The translations under genes and the position numbers were made by a program. From contig MTEI01000012.1 in NCBI GenBank assembly GCA_002083775.1, forward strand, positions 1-64,000: DNA of 64,000 nucleotides, given 5' to 3'. Of this stretch, positions 36,249 through 45,558 are shown one piece after another. This DNA comes from Rhodoferax ferrireducens. GTDB taxonomy: Bacteria > Pseudomonadota > Gammaproteobacteria > Burkholderiales > Burkholderiaceae_C. The notes beneath the pieces were generated by a model. The model had not been told where the DNA came from and ran no database searches. It was given only the letters and a program-made list of their open reading frames with translations. Numbering within the stretch: the first letter of the stretch is position 1; the number at the start of each line of letters is the position of its first letter.

Positions 36249-37031
36249 TTAAAGTTGGCCGAGCTTTTGCAGCATCTGGTCCGACGTCTGGATAGCCTTG
36301 GAGTTCATTTCGTAGGCGCGCTGGGTGGCGATCATCGACACCAGCTCTTGCACCACATTCACGTTGGATGTCTCCAGATAGCCTTGCATCAGCTTGCCCA
36401 TGCCGTCGGTGCCGGGCGCGGTGGTGTCTGGCTGGCCGGAGGCGGCGCTTTCGGCATACAAATTGCCGCCCAGCGGCGTCAGGCCCGGCGGATTGATGAA
36501 GCGCGCCAAAGCAATGGTACCGATGTTGGTCGGTGCGGTTGTGCCTGCCAGGGTGGCGCTGACGGTGCCGTTGCCAGAAATGCTGAACGCCGTTGCGCCA
36601 ACCGGCACGGTGATGCCGCTGGCCACTGGCAGACCGGTGGAGGTGACCAGCGTGCCATTGGCGTCGATCTGGAACTTGCCGTCGCGGGTGTAGCCGGTGG
36701 TGCCGTCGGGCAGCGTCACCTGAAAAAAACCCTGCCCATCAATGGCGACATCAAAGTTGCCGGGGCTTTGCTCCAGGCGTCCTTCGGTGAACGAGCGGCT
36801 GGTGGCCACGCTGCTCACGCCCAGGCCAATTTGCATGCCGGTGGGCAGGGCCGCTTGCTCGGTGCTGTTGGCACCCACCTGGCGCAGGTTCTGGTAAATC
36901 AGGTCCTGAAATACCGCGGTAGATCGTTTGAAACCATTGGTGGAGACGTTGGCCAAGTTGTTGGAAATCACATCCAACTGCGTTTGCTGGGCTTCCATGC
37001 CGGTCTTGGCGATATACAGAGAGTTGATCAT
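36249..37031 (-). CDS. flgG: Flagellar distal rod protein FlgG
   Basis: This 260-residue distal rod protein has the N-terminal INSLYIAKTGMEAQQTQLDV and ISNNLANVSTNGFKR. It ends with EMNSKAIQTSDQMLQKLGQL, the standard rod-protein C-terminus. It is 19 bases after flgF. Confidence 0.96.
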   Translation of the reverse strand: MINSLYIAKTGMEAQQTQLDVISNNLANVSTNGFKRSTAVFQDLIYQNLRQVGANSTEQAALPTGMQIGLGVSSVATSRSFTEGRLEQSPGNFDVAIDGQGFFQVTLPDGTTGYTRDGKFQIDANGTLVTSTGLPVASGITVPVGATAFSISGNGTVSATLAGTTAPTNIGTIALARFINPPGLTPLGGNLYAESAASGQPDTTAPGTDGMGKLMQGYLETSNVNVVQELVSMIATQRAYEMNSKAIQTSDQMLQKLGQL

Positions 37032-37050
37032 GATGGTGTCCTGTCAAAAA

Positions 37051-37791
37051 TCAGCCTTGCATGCTGAGCAATTGCGCCGCCGCGCGGTCATCGGCCTCGG
37101 CGGTTTGCATCAGGCGGGTTTGTGCTTCGAATTGGCGCGCGGTCTGGATCATGCCGACCATGGTTTCAATGGCATTCACATTGGAGCCTTCCACCATACC
37201 GGGGCGCAAACGGGCATTGGTGTCATTGGGCAGGGGGTCGCCGGACGTGGTGCGAAACAGGCCGTCTTCACTGCGCTTGAGCGGATCATCTGCCGTCGGG
37301 GTGCCCAGTTTGAGGCGGCCAATGGGCTCTGACGCTTGCCTGCCCACCTTGGCACTCAGGGTGCCATCATGGCCAATGGTGACTTCGGCGCCCAAGGGCA
37401 CGGTCATCGGTGCCCCACCGTCGCTGAGCACAGTCAGGCCGGTATTGGTTTTTAAAGTGCCTTCGGCGTCGACTTCAAATGAACCGTTGCGGGTGTAGGC
37501 CTCGGTACCGTCCAGCCCCTGCACGCCAAACCAGGCATTGCCGTCGGCCATCGCATCCAGCGCCCGACCTGTGGTTTGCCCGGTGCCTGGCAGGTCCAGA
37601 AAACCCGGCGTGGCTTCCAGCGCCATCACCCGGGTGGTGGATCCGTCGCCGCGTACTGGCACGGCGCGGTAGGTTGACAACTCGGCGCGGAAGCCGTTGG
37701 TAGACACATTGGCCAAGTTGTTGGCCAATACCGCCTGTCGGTTGGCAGCCGCGTTGGCCCCGGTCATGGCGGTGTAGATCAGACGGTCCAT
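37051..37791 (-). CDS. flgF: Flagellar proximal rod protein FlgF
   Basis: This 246-residue rod protein has the start MDRLIYTAMTGANAAANRQAV and the rod motif LANVSTNGFRAEL. The C-terminal segment NVNAIETMVGMIQTARQFEAQ is also present. The FlgF-type opening separates it from FlgG. Confidence 0.95.
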   Translation of the reverse strand: MDRLIYTAMTGANAAANRQAVLANNLANVSTNGFRAELSTYRAVPVRGDGSTTRVMALEATPGFLDLPGTGQTTGRALDAMADGNAWFGVQGLDGTEAYTRNGSFEVDAEGTLKTNTGLTVLSDGGAPMTVPLGAEVTIGHDGTLSAKVGRQASEPIGRLKLGTPTADDPLKRSEDGLFRTTSGDPLPNDTNARLRPGMVEGSNVNAIETMVGMIQTARQFEAQTRLMQTAEADDRAAAQLLSMQG

Positions 37792-37826
37792 GGGGGCTCC
37801 TGGTTAATCGGTGGTTAGTTCCGGGC

Positions 37827-39137
37827 TTAACGCAGGTTGACCAGCGTGGACATGATCTGGTCCTGCGTCTTGATGGTCTGCGCGTTGGCTTGGTAAGAGC
37901 GCTGGGCGGTCATCATGTCCACCAGCTCTTTGGTCAGGTCGACGTTGGATTCTTCCAAAGCTCCCGAGCGCAAGATACCGAATTTGCCTTGCCCAGGCGA
38001 GCCTTGTACCGGCAGGCCGGACGCATTGGTCGCCGCCCAGGCATTGCCTCCCAGCGGCGTCAAGCCCTGGATGTTGCGGAAATCGGCTAAGGCCAGTTGG
38101 CCAGCGGCCTGAGTTTCGCCGTTGGAATAGTTGGCGGTGATCACCCCGTCGTCACCGATGTTCAGCCCGGTGAGTTCGCCAGCTGTGTAGCCGTCTTGCG
38201 TGAGGTTGGAGACGGCAAAGGAGGTACCGAACTGGGTGGTGCCGTCAAAAACGATGTCGATGGGGCCCACGATGTCCCCTGCCACATTCGGGTTGAGTGA
38301 GGGGATACCGGTTGCTGCTGGTAAGGTGAAGCCAAATTTGCCCACGTTATCGGCATTTCCTGCAGGTGCGCCGATAGGGGGGCCGGTTAGTTTCCCAGTC
38401 GAATCAAAGACGATATTACCAATTCCAGTATTTGCTGTGTCAAGTGTGGTGAATACTTTCCAAGTATTTGGTGCCACCACTGGTGCGACCGTTGAAACGG
38501 CCAGTTTCTCAAAGTACAGATTGACCGGCGATGCGACACCTTGCGAGTCGTACACACTAAGAGTGGTGCCATAGGTGGCTCGAGGTGTTGGTGGAATGGC
38601 AGGTGTCACCGTTGTGACACCTGCTGCTGGATAAGCCGTTGCCTCTAAATTCAATTCGGCTGCCACAGTTGTAGTGGCCCTAGCGGCAATCGGTGCATTG
38701 GTAGGCAATTGCAGCTTCTCAATGGTGGCGCTGGTGACTTTGCCGTTCTCGTCAGTGGGATAACCCATCAGGTTAGCTTTGTTGTTGGTGATGATGTAGC
38801 CGTCGGTGTCGAGCTTGAACGAGCCGTCGCGGGTGTAAGCAGGCGAACCGTCGGATTGCGTCAGCTGAAAAAAGCCACTCCCGTTGATCGCCACATCCAG
38901 GTTGTTGTTAGTGGTAGATATGTTGCCCTGGGTAAAAAGTTGAGCCACGTTGGCCACTTCCACGCCGATGCCAGCCCCGCCAGAGCTGGCCGAGCTGAGC
39001 GCGGACGACACCAAGCCGCTGAATTCCGTGCGCGAGGCTTTCATGCCGGTGGTGTTGGCGTTGGCGATGTTGTTGCCGATCACATCGAGGTTGCGGGCGG
39101 CGGCGTTAAGCCCGGAGAGGCCAGTCTGGAATGACAT
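37827..39137 (-). CDS. flgE: Flagellar hook protein FlgE
   Basis: This 436-residue hook subunit has the N-terminal GLSGLNAAARNLDVIGNNIA and C-terminal VDLTKELVDMMTAQRSYQAN. A Ser/Thr/Ala-rich variable middle carries the usual hook domains. Length is typical. It is transcribed with flgD, 54 bases upstream. Confidence 0.95.
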   Translation of the reverse strand: MSFQTGLSGLNAAARNLDVIGNNIANANTTGMKASRTEFSGLVSSALSSASSGGAGIGVEVANVAQLFTQGNISTTNNNLDVAINGSGFFQLTQSDGSPAYTRDGSFKLDTDGYIITNNKANLMGYPTDENGKVTSATIEKLQLPTNAPIAARATTTVAAELNLEATAYPAAGVTTVTPAIPPTPRATYGTTLSVYDSQGVASPVNLYFEKLAVSTVAPVVAPNTWKVFTTLDTANTGIGNIVFDSTGKLTGPPIGAPAGNADNVGKFGFTLPAATGIPSLNPNVAGDIVGPIDIVFDGTTQFGTSFAVSNLTQDGYTAGELTGLNIGDDGVITANYSNGETQAAGQLALADFRNIQGLTPLGGNAWAATNASGLPVQGSPGQGKFGILRSGALEESNVDLTKELVDMMTAQRSYQANAQTIKTQDQIMSTLVNLR

Positions 39138-39191
39138 GATGAGTTCCTTTGAAGGTTCAAAACAGGGTTGATCTGATCGGGTGACGCGTTT

Positions 39192-39839
39192 TTAAAGAAT
39201 AGCCTTGACGCTGCTGTAGTCGATGGCGCTGCCGTCGGTTAGCTGTACTTTCATGGCGCCGCTTTCGCTGCCCACTGAGCTGACGGTGGCCCGCGTCAAG
39301 GTGCTGTTGCCGATGGCTTGCCCGCCCAGCGTGGCGCTGACAGTAAAGGTGGGGTTGCCCGCAAAGCTGTAGCTGGAGGCGTCCCACTCAAAGTTGTGCC
39401 GACCCGTGTCCAGGGCGCCCAGGTTCAGGGTGTCGACCACCTGCCCGCCGGGCGACAGCACGCTGACCTGCACGCTCTCGGCGCGGCCGTTGAGTTCAAT
39501 GGCGGCGCTGCCCACACCATCCTGAATACGCAAGGTGTTGCCGCTGACCAGCACGTCATGCCCGACCATGTTCGAGCCTTGCAGCACCTGCATGGCGGTA
39601 AATTGCTCGGCCATGCTTTTCAGCGTGTCGTTGACCTGCTGGATGCCGGTCACCGTGTTGATCTGCGCCATCTGGCTGGTCATCTCGGCGTTGTCCATGG
39701 GGTTCATGGGGTCCTGGTTGTTCAGTTGCGCGACCAGTAGTTTCAAGAAACGGTCTTGCGCCTCTTCAGACGATGACGCGCTGCTGGTGCTGCTGCTGGC
39801 CAGTGCCGAGGTGCTGGTGGTGGCGATGGGGGTGATCAT
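39192..39839 (-). CDS. flgD: Hook-assembly scaffold FlgD
   Basis: This 215-residue hook cap protein has the conserved N-terminal LLVAQLNNQDPMNPMDNAEM. The Ig/tudor-like C-terminal half follows (GRHNFEWDASS...). The first 25 residues are Ser/Thr-rich. Confidence 0.94.
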   Translation of the reverse strand: MITPIATTSTSALASSSTSSASSSEEAQDRFLKLLVAQLNNQDPMNPMDNAEMTSQMAQINTVTGIQQVNDTLKSMAEQFTAMQVLQGSNMVGHDVLVSGNTLRIQDGVGSAAIELNGRAESVQVSVLSPGGQVVDTLNLGALDTGRHNFEWDASSYSFAGNPTFTVSATLGGQAIGNSTLTRATVSSVGSESGAMKVQLTDGSAIDYSSVKAIL

Positions 39840-39854
39840 GGCAATGTCCTTGGT

Positions 39855-40259
39855 TTACTGGCCCATCTGCAGCGTTTTCAGCAGCAACGACTTGGCGGTA
39901 TTCATCACTTCAATGTTGTTCTGGTACGAGCGCGAGGCCGAGATCATGTTGACCATTTCCTCCACCTGGTTGACGTTGGAGTAATTCACATAGCCTTCGG
40001 CGTCGGCTGACGGGTGGTTGGGGTTGTGCACGCGCTTGAAGGGCGCATTGCTTTCTTCAATGGCGCTGACCTTGACCCCGGCGGCCGCGTCGGCCCCCAT
40101 GGGCGTGGTCTGAAACACCACCTGGCGCGCCTTGTAACCCTGGCCATCTGGCCCGGCCACCGCGTCGGCATTGGCCAGGTTGCTGGCCACCACGTTGAGC
40201 CGCTGCGACTGGGCGCTGATGGCGCTGCCCGAGACGTTGAAAATTGAAAACATCGACAT
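39855..40259 (-). CDS. flgC: Flagellar proximal rod protein FlgC
   Basis: This 134-residue rod protein has [20 protein letters not shown] near the N-terminus and the C-terminal [20 protein letters not shown]. The segment [21 protein letters not shown] is diagnostic for FlgC. Confidence 0.95.
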   Translation of the reverse strand: MSMFSIFNVSGSAISAQSQRLNVVASNLANADAVAGPDGQGYKARQVVFQTTPMGADAAAGVKVSAIEESNAPFKRVHNPNHPSADAEGYVNYSNVNQVEEMVNMISASRSYQNNIEVMNTAKSLLLKTLQMGQ

Positions 40260-40283
40260 GCTGTTTCTCCGGGTGCTTCAGGC

Positions 40284-40733
40284 CTATTGCCCTTGAATGG
40301 CACTCAAAATGGTTTTGGACTGACCATTGATAAACCGCAAGGTGGATTCATAACGCACCGAGTTGTCCACAAACGCCGCGCGTTCCCGGTCCATGTCCAC
40401 GCTGTTGCCGTCCACACTGGGCTGGGTCTGCACGGCATAACCCATGGCGTTGCCGCCACTGAGTTCGCTGTTACTCAGGCCCGTCAGGGGCAAGTGCCGG
40501 GTGTTGGTCATATTTATATCTGTTTTAAGGCTCAAGCCTTTGCCAGCTCTGGAGAGTTCACTATCACTTGTTTGCGTTTGCTGACTTAGCGCTTCCTTGA
40601 AATTGAAATCCCGTGCGACATAGCCAGGGGTGTCGGCATTGGCCATGTTGCTGGCCAGTACGCGTTGGCGTTCGGCGCGCAGCACCAAGGCTTTGGCGTG
40701 AAACTCCAAACCACTGGTCAAGTTAGCGAACAT
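40284..40733 (-). CDS. flgB: Flagellar proximal rod protein FlgB
   Basis: This 149-residue rod protein is the first gene of the hook-basal-body operon. It has RQRVLASNMANADTPGYVARD and the C-terminal VDMDRERAAFVDNSVRYEST, diagnostic for FlgB. GAGG lies about eight bases before the start. The 147 bases up to the divergent flgA must hold both promoters. Confidence 0.95.
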   Translation of the reverse strand: MFANLTSGLEFHAKALVLRAERQRVLASNMANADTPGYVARDFNFKEALSQQTQTSDSELSRAGKGLSLKTDINMTNTRHLPLTGLSNSELSGGNAMGYAVQTQPSVDGNSVDMDRERAAFVDNSVRYESTLRFINGQSKTILSAIQGQ

Positions 40734-40880
40734 GTGACACCTCTGCTTTCTGTCATGCGATGGATTATGAAAACGGTGTCTTTTTTCTAAACTGCAAATA
40801 ACGGCAGAAACGCGGCTTACTTGTCCGGTTTGTTAGACGCTGGCGCGCTTAAAGTGCTTCTTACTGTGTAGGGGTACGCC

Positions 40881-41624
40881 ATGGCCATTCAACTCGTTCA
40901 ACTTGCCCGAAGCCTTTGCCTTGCTGTTGCTGCAGGGATGCTGGCGCTCGGCGCAGGCGGCGTCGGCGCGCAAACGGCTGAGCAGCCGTCAGACAGCCAG
41001 ACGATTTATGCTGCCGCGCAGCGCTGGCTGGACAACTCCCTGGCGCAACAGGGCAGCGACTTGCCCTTGCGCATGGAGGTGGAGGTGGGCCAACTGGACT
41101 GGCGCCTCAAACTGGCGCCTTGTCAGCAGGTGGAGCCCTATCTGCCGCCCAACACCCGCCTGTGGGGCAAGGCGCGGCTGGGTCTGCGTTGCGTTCAGGG
41201 CGCCATCAAGTGGAATGTTTTCTTGCCAATCACCGTGAAGGCCATGGGGCCAGCCTGGGTCATCAAAGGCCAAGTGGCGCCGGGCACTGCCCTGAAAGCG
41301 GCCGACGCCATGGCCATGGAGGTGGATTGGGCTGACAACCACAGCGCCATTGTGGCCAACCAGGCCGACTGGGTTGGCAAAACCGCCACCCGCTTGTTGT
41401 CAACCGGGCAGGCTCTGCGCCAGGACATGGTGAAGGCTTCGCAGGTTTTTCAGACCGGTGCGCAGGTCAGGGTGGTGGCTACCGGTCCTGGCTTTGAGAT
41501 TGCCGGTCGGGCGCAAGCCCTGTCTGCCGGTGTGGTGGGGCAAAGCGCCATGGTCAAGATGGACAATGGCCAAGTCATCACCGGCACCGTGTCTGATGCG
41601 CGTACGGTGAAGGTGGTGCTGTGA
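40881..41624 (+). CDS. flgA: P-ring assembly chaperone FlgA
   Basis: This 247-residue periplasmic chaperone for FlgI has a signal peptide ending near VGAQ-T and a SAF-type domain. The conserved VRGxxxxG-like region is replaced by QVRVVATGPGFEIAGRAQALSAG. The conserved QVITGTVSDARTVKVVL is at the C-terminus. It is divergent from flgB and precedes flgM. Confidence 0.92.
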   Translation: MAIQLVQLARSLCLAVAAGMLALGAGGVGAQTAEQPSDSQTIYAAAQRWLDNSLAQQGSDLPLRMEVEVGQLDWRLKLAPCQQVEPYLPPNTRLWGKARLGLRCVQGAIKWNVFLPITVKAMGPAWVIKGQVAPGTALKAADAMAMEVDWADNHSAIVANQADWVGKTATRLLSTGQALRQDMVKASQVFQTGAQVRVVATGPGFEIAGRAQALSAGVVGQSAMVKMDNGQVITGTVSDARTVKVVL

Positions 41625-41651
41625 AAGACCGGTCGATTTCGCAAAAAAGGT

Positions 41652-41678
41652 TAAAGTCGGGCCTGTTTCTGCCGAAAG
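41652..41678 (+). promoter_or_regulatory. Candidate sigma-28 (FliA) promoter for flgM
   Basis: TAAA (41652-41655), 15 bases, then GCCGAAAG (41671-41678) fits the FliA consensus TAAA-N15-GCCGATAA with two mismatches in the -10 box. It lies 43 bases before the flgM ATG. This is the expected late-class control of flgM in other flagellate bacteria. Confidence 0.65.
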
Positions 41679-41720
41679 TGATCCTACGAGGCTACGTTAC
41701 CAGTAGTTTTGGAGACCACC

Positions 41721-42047
41721 ATGACCATCATCAAACCCTCAGACAACCACGTTGCCCTTACCAGCAATGCCGCTCCTCTGGCCGCCAAAAGCGCGCCGGC
41801 GGCCAGTGCGCAGGCCAAGACCAGCGCGGCCAAGGGTCCGCAAACAGCGGGTGTGGCGGTCACAGTGTCCAGCTTGGCGCGGTCGATGGAGACCGAGGGT
41901 GCCAGCGAGTTGGCCGAGGTCGACATGGTCAAGGTCAACTCCGTCAAACAATCGATCGCCAACGGCACTTTTGTGGTCAACCCTGGCGTGATTGCCGACA
42001 AACTGCTCTCCAACGCCCAGGACATGCTGCAGCGCACGCGTATCTAA
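41721..42047 (+). CDS. flgM: Anti-sigma-28 factor FlgM
   Basis: This 108-residue regulator binds FliA until the hook is finished, then is exported. The C-terminal half carries the sigma-binding helices (VDMVKVNSVKQSIANGTFVV and VIADKLLSNAQDML). The N-terminal half is Ala/Lys-rich and probably disordered. GGAG lies six bases before ATG 41721; the in-frame TTG at 41709 is less likely. Confidence 0.92.
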   Translation: MTIIKPSDNHVALTSNAAPLAAKSAPAASAQAKTSAAKGPQTAGVAVTVSSLARSMETEGASELAEVDMVKVNSVKQSIANGTFVVNPGVIADKLLSNAQDMLQRTRI

Positions 42048-42092
42048 CACGGGGCGCAGACACTGCCCCCGCTTTTGCTCGGGGGGCACACC

Positions 42093-42488
42093 ATGGCTAG
42101 CCAGTCAGTCCGATGGCACTTGGACACCATTGAATCCCAAATTAACCAGTTCTCCCAAAGTTTGTTTGATCCTGCGGCGGGTGATCTGCTGCAGGCTGCC
42201 AGTGGCTTACAAACCGCTGTTTTGGAGCTGTCACGGTTGATGCAGCGCAGTCCAACTGGCCTGGACAAAGATCCATCACTCAAGGTCCGGGTGCGCAAGA
42301 TATCGGTGGCCTTGACGTCCTGCCGCGAAGCCTTGATGCGTCGCGCCTACATCACGCAAAGTGCGCTCAGCACCCTGATGCCTGCCACCCGCGACGCCAC
42401 CTACGCGCCTGCGGCGGGCAAGTACGCACGCCAACCCTATGGCAGTGCAGGTCGTCAAAGTGGTGAATTTCGCGTGATCCGCGCCTGA
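42093..42488 (+). CDS. FlgN-like flagellar export chaperone (by position)
   Basis: This 131-residue mostly helical protein follows flgM by 45 bases, where flgN normally lies. The sequence is too diverged for a firm call by eye. FlgN is a chaperone for FlgK and FlgL. The first 90 residues are helical and the last 30 are rich in Tyr, Gly and Ser. The ATG at 42093 is chosen over the TTG at 42075 because of the G-rich run just before it. Confidence 0.6.
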   Translation: MASQSVRWHLDTIESQINQFSQSLFDPAAGDLLQAASGLQTAVLELSRLMQRSPTGLDKDPSLKVRVRKISVALTSCREALMRRAYITQSALSTLMPATRDATYAPAAGKYARQPYGSAGRQSGEFRVIRA

Positions 42489-42526
42489 AGTGTTTTGTTT
42501 TTTGATGCGTTTTTTTCTGCTGGCAT

Positions 42527-42596
42527 TGCGGACTTGATCCGCAATCCATGACCCCAAATGAATGGATGCCAGATCAAGTCCGGCATGACAAGCGAG
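42527..42596. repeat. Inverted repeat between flgN-like gene and fliA
   Basis: The left arm GCGGACTTGATCCGCAATCCAT and right arm ATGGATGCCAGATCAAGTCCGGC are imperfect inverses separated by about 14 bases. This looks like the dispersed palindrome containing GGACTTGATC, found in many proteobacteria. It lies between the convergent gene ends and may act as a two-way terminator. Confidence 0.6.
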
Positions 42597-42642
42597 GGTC
42601 TTGCTGGCGGAGCATGTCCGCAACGACAGCTTGGACCACCGG

Positions 42643-43359
42643 TCAGTGGGTGCGCATTTTGGCCCGTAGTCGGGCGATGGACTGGCTGTGCAGCTGGCAG
42701 ATGCGGGATTCGGTCACGTCCAGCACAGCGGCTATTTCTTTCAGGTTCATGTCCTGCTCGTAATACATGCTCATGATGTATTGCTCGCGCTCGGGCAGGT
42801 TGTTGATGGCGGCCACCAGGGCCTCGCGCAGGCGCTGGTTGCGCAGCATGTTCAGCGGGTCGGCCTCGGCATCACCCATGTGCCGGTCCAGAAAACTGTC
42901 TTCTTCCTCCGCACTGCGGCTCAAATCCTCCAGATAGACCAACTGGGTGCCCCTGACCTTGGCGAGCAGACTTTGGTAGTCGCTCAGGCTCATGCCCAGA
43001 TCGGACGCAATTTCGCTCTCCAACGGGCTGCGGCCTAGCCGGTGCTCCAGGCCGCGAATGGACTCTTCGATTTCCTTCTGGCTCTTGCGGGTGCCGCGTG
43101 AAGCCCAGTCGTTTTCACGCAGCTCGTCCAGCATGGCACCACGGATGCGCTGGGTGGCAAAGGTTTCAAACTGCACGCCCTGTGTGGCCTCAAAACGCGT
43201 CAGCGCTTCAGACAAGCCGATCAGCCCGACCTGGATCAAGTCATCTACCTGCACATTGGCTGGCAGTTTGGCCATCATGTGGTGGGCCAGCTTGCGCACC
43301 AGCGGCTGGTATTGGCGGATCAGGGCATTGCGGTCCAACTGGCCCTTGGCGGTATACAT
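42643..43359 (-). CDS. fliA: Flagellar sigma factor FliA (sigma-28)
   Basis: This 238-residue sigma factor has region 2 (QYQPLVRKLAHHMMAKLPANVQ), region 3 and region 4 with the helix-turn-helix MNLKEIAAVLDVTESRICQLHSQ. It drives late flagellar genes, including flgM here. ATG 43359 overlaps the stop of the upstream flhG-like gene (TGATG). A TTG one codon earlier is also in frame. Confidence 0.96.
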   Translation of the reverse strand: MYTAKGQLDRNALIRQYQPLVRKLAHHMMAKLPANVQVDDLIQVGLIGLSEALTRFEATQGVQFETFATQRIRGAMLDELRENDWASRGTRKSQKEIEESIRGLEHRLGRSPLESEIASDLGMSLSDYQSLLAKVRGTQLVYLEDLSRSAEEEDSFLDRHMGDAEADPLNMLRNQRLREALVAAINNLPEREQYIMSMYYEQDMNLKEIAAVLDVTESRICQLHSQSIARLRAKMRTH

Positions 43360-44102
43360 CAATGTACCCTCTCAATTGGCTGGCGTTGCAGCGGCACGGC
43401 ACTTTCAAGCAGTTGCATGGCCAGCCGGTTGATGTCGTCTTGTGACCGGTCGGCGCGGGCGCTGGCGGTGATGGTCAGCGGCTTGACCCTGTAGCCCAGA
43501 TGGCTGGCGGCACAGTCCATCACATTTTGAGCGGGCGTGGAGGGTGGCATGGGCATCATCGTGTTGGAATCTGGCACGATGTTAGCAACAGTTGGCCGCA
43601 GTTGGCCATTCAGCAGCAAGTGTTTCAGCGCCCTGTAAGCCGAGATGGCAGCATTTTGGGCCGGTGGCACCACCAGCAAAGGAGCCAGCGCACAACCTCT
43701 GAGCAGTTGGGTCATGCGCTCAGCATCGGCATAGACCAGCACCACGGCATAGGCATTGAACAATTCGCCCACCGAGCTGGCCAAAAAGCCCCGCTCAGAC
43801 AAACTGGTCAAGCCTTCTGATGCCGGTAAAACGGACCATGACCCCGGGTTGTCTTCTTCCATTTGGCGGTCCAGCGGGTTGGCAAGCAACTGCGCCAGAC
43901 CGTGGTTGTAGGGTGTTTCTGTGGTGTGGCCATCGAGCACCATCACCGACAAACCCATGCTGACCCAACTGGTGCACAAACCCCAGAGCAAGGGTAGTTC
44001 ACCCTGCTGCTGACCGTGGCTGGTGACCGCAATCAGTCGCGGCACCTGCTGCAAAGCCAGGCTTTGCAGACCAGCGGCCTGATTGACACAGGGTTCAAGC
44101 AT
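43359..44102 (-). CDS. FlhG-like MinD-related protein without a P-loop
   Basis: This 247-residue protein lies between flhF and fliA, exactly where flhG (fleN/ylxH) is expected. RLIAVTSHGQQQGELPLLWG aligns by eye with the FlhG segment containing GKGGVGKT. The deviant Walker A lysines are gone, and the LDAD switch is replaced by LDGHT. It is therefore probably unable to bind ATP. I cannot exclude an unrelated fold. ATG 44102 is preferred to the upstream 44138, which would start inside flhF. Confidence 0.6.
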   Translation of the reverse strand: MLEPCVNQAAGLQSLALQQVPRLIAVTSHGQQQGELPLLWGLCTSWVSMGLSVMVLDGHTTETPYNHGLAQLLANPLDRQMEEDNPGSWSVLPASEGLTSLSERGFLASSVGELFNAYAVVLVYADAERMTQLLRGCALAPLLVVPPAQNAAISAYRALKHLLLNGQLRPTVANIVPDSNTMMPMPPSTPAQNVMDCAASHLGYRVKPLTITASARADRSQDDINRLAMQLLESAVPLQRQPIERVH

Positions 44103-45558
44103 GGAGCTGCCCCGGTTGCATCGGGCTCGATTGCGCAAAGAAGAAGCCCAGATCCGTTACCTTGGGGTCAAACGCCGACTTGGCCGGCGCACGCATCGAC
44201 ATGGCAATCAGGTTGGCGGCGTCGGCACGCTCCCAGTCTTCGGGCACTTTTTGCCCGGTGGTGACACCCCGCAACACCAGCTGGTGGCGGATCGTGGCGT
44301 CCAGCGCCGGCCCGATTTTGGAAGCCTCATCGGTTTTGGACAGGATGGTTTGCTGCATGCCAACGGTCTTGAACGAGCTGACCATGTCGTCCAGTGTGTC
44401 GCCATGGCCGCCCGCATTGAGCACCAGCAGCCGGTTGACCTCGGGCAAGTCCAGCATGTCCATCATGTCGCGCTTGCGCGGGTCGTTGGGGGCGAGGCCG
44501 GTGGTGTCAATCAGCACCATCTTTTTATTGGCCAGCAGACCCAGCAGGTCTTGCAGGGCGGCCCGGTCATGCGCCAGGTGCGCCACCACGCCCAGCATGC
44601 GGCCATAGGTGCGCAGCTGCTCATGGGCACCCACCCGGTAGGTGTCGAGCGTGATCAGGCCCACGCTGGCCGGGCCATGGGCACGGGCACATAGGCCAGC
44701 CAGCTTGGCCGCGGTGGTGGTTTTTCCCACACCCGTCGCGCCCACCAGGGCGTAGGTGCCACCTTCATCATGGATGGCGCTGGCACCCGCATCGGTACGC
44801 AGGTTGCGCGTTAACACCTCCATCACCCAATGGGTAGCGTCAGCAGCGTTCAGGTCTTCCGGCATACGCTCCATGATGGTTCTGGCCAGTGCGGGCGAGT
44901 ACCCGGCACGGATCAGCTTGAGCATCAGGTTGGCGTGAATCGGGTTTTGACGCGCCTGCCCGAGCCAGGTGAGCGTATTGAAACGGTCTTCAATCAGCGC
45001 CTTCATGGCCTGCAGCTCATCCACAATGCCTTGAGATGGGGCTGCAGTTGCCACCGGGGCCGGCGTGCGGGGTGCCGGTTTTTTGACCTGAATTGGCGCA
45101 ATTTCAGGCGCCGGACTGGCCGCACGGGCGGCGGGCGCTGGTGCGCGCGGGGTCTGGGTGCGCTCCTGGCGCTCTGGCACAGCCGGTGTGGCGGGGGTGG
45201 CGGTTTGCACCGCCATGGCCTCGTGACGCCTGCGCAGCATGCGCTCGCGCACATAGTCTTGAAACGACAGCGTGCTCATGGCCAGCTGGGCAGTGTCTTC
45301 TATCACTTGGCTGTCGGGGTCGGCACGCATGGCCGGTGCGGCCTTGGCGGCCAGTTGGCGCTGGTTCTGGTTTAGGTTTTGGCGCGCTTGTTGGTCGTTG
45401 CGGTCCAGCGCTTCCAGCGTGTCTTCACCCGTGGCGACCACTTCCACGCCCGAAGCGGTGGGGCGGTTCGACAAAATCAGGGTGCCATCACCAAAGGTCA
45501 TGCGGGCTTTGGAGAGCGCTTCGCGGGCGGTGGGGGCAGTAAAGCGTTGGATGTTCAT
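44095..45558 (-). CDS. flhF: Flagellar SRP-like GTPase FlhF
   Basis: This 487-residue SRP-type GTPase sets flagellar position and number in polar flagellates. The N-terminal basic domain starts MNIQRFTAPTAREALSKARM. A long Ala/Pro-rich linker covers about residues 110-180. The NG domain starts near 190, with G1 GATGVGKTTTAAKLAG, G3 LIDTTGLAPND and G4 LSKTDEA. It overlaps the flhA stop by 4 bases. Confidence 0.94.
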   Translation of the reverse strand: MNIQRFTAPTAREALSKARMTFGDGTLILSNRPTASGVEVVATGEDTLEALDRNDQQARQNLNQNQRQLAAKAAPAMRADPDSQVIEDTAQLAMSTLSFQDYVRERMLRRRHEAMAVQTATPATPAVPERQERTQTPRAPAPAARAASPAPEIAPIQVKKPAPRTPAPVATAAPSQGIVDELQAMKALIEDRFNTLTWLGQARQNPIHANLMLKLIRAGYSPALARTIMERMPEDLNAADATHWVMEVLTRNLRTDAGASAIHDEGGTYALVGATGVGKTTTAAKLAGLCARAHGPASVGLITLDTYRVGAHEQLRTYGRMLGVVAHLAHDRAALQDLLGLLANKKMVLIDTTGLAPNDPRKRDMMDMLDLPEVNRLLVLNAGGHGDTLDDMVSSFKTVGMQQTILSKTDEASKIGPALDATIRHQLVLRGVTTGQKVPEDWERADAANLIAMSMRAPAKSAFDPKVTDLGFFFAQSSPMQPGQLHA

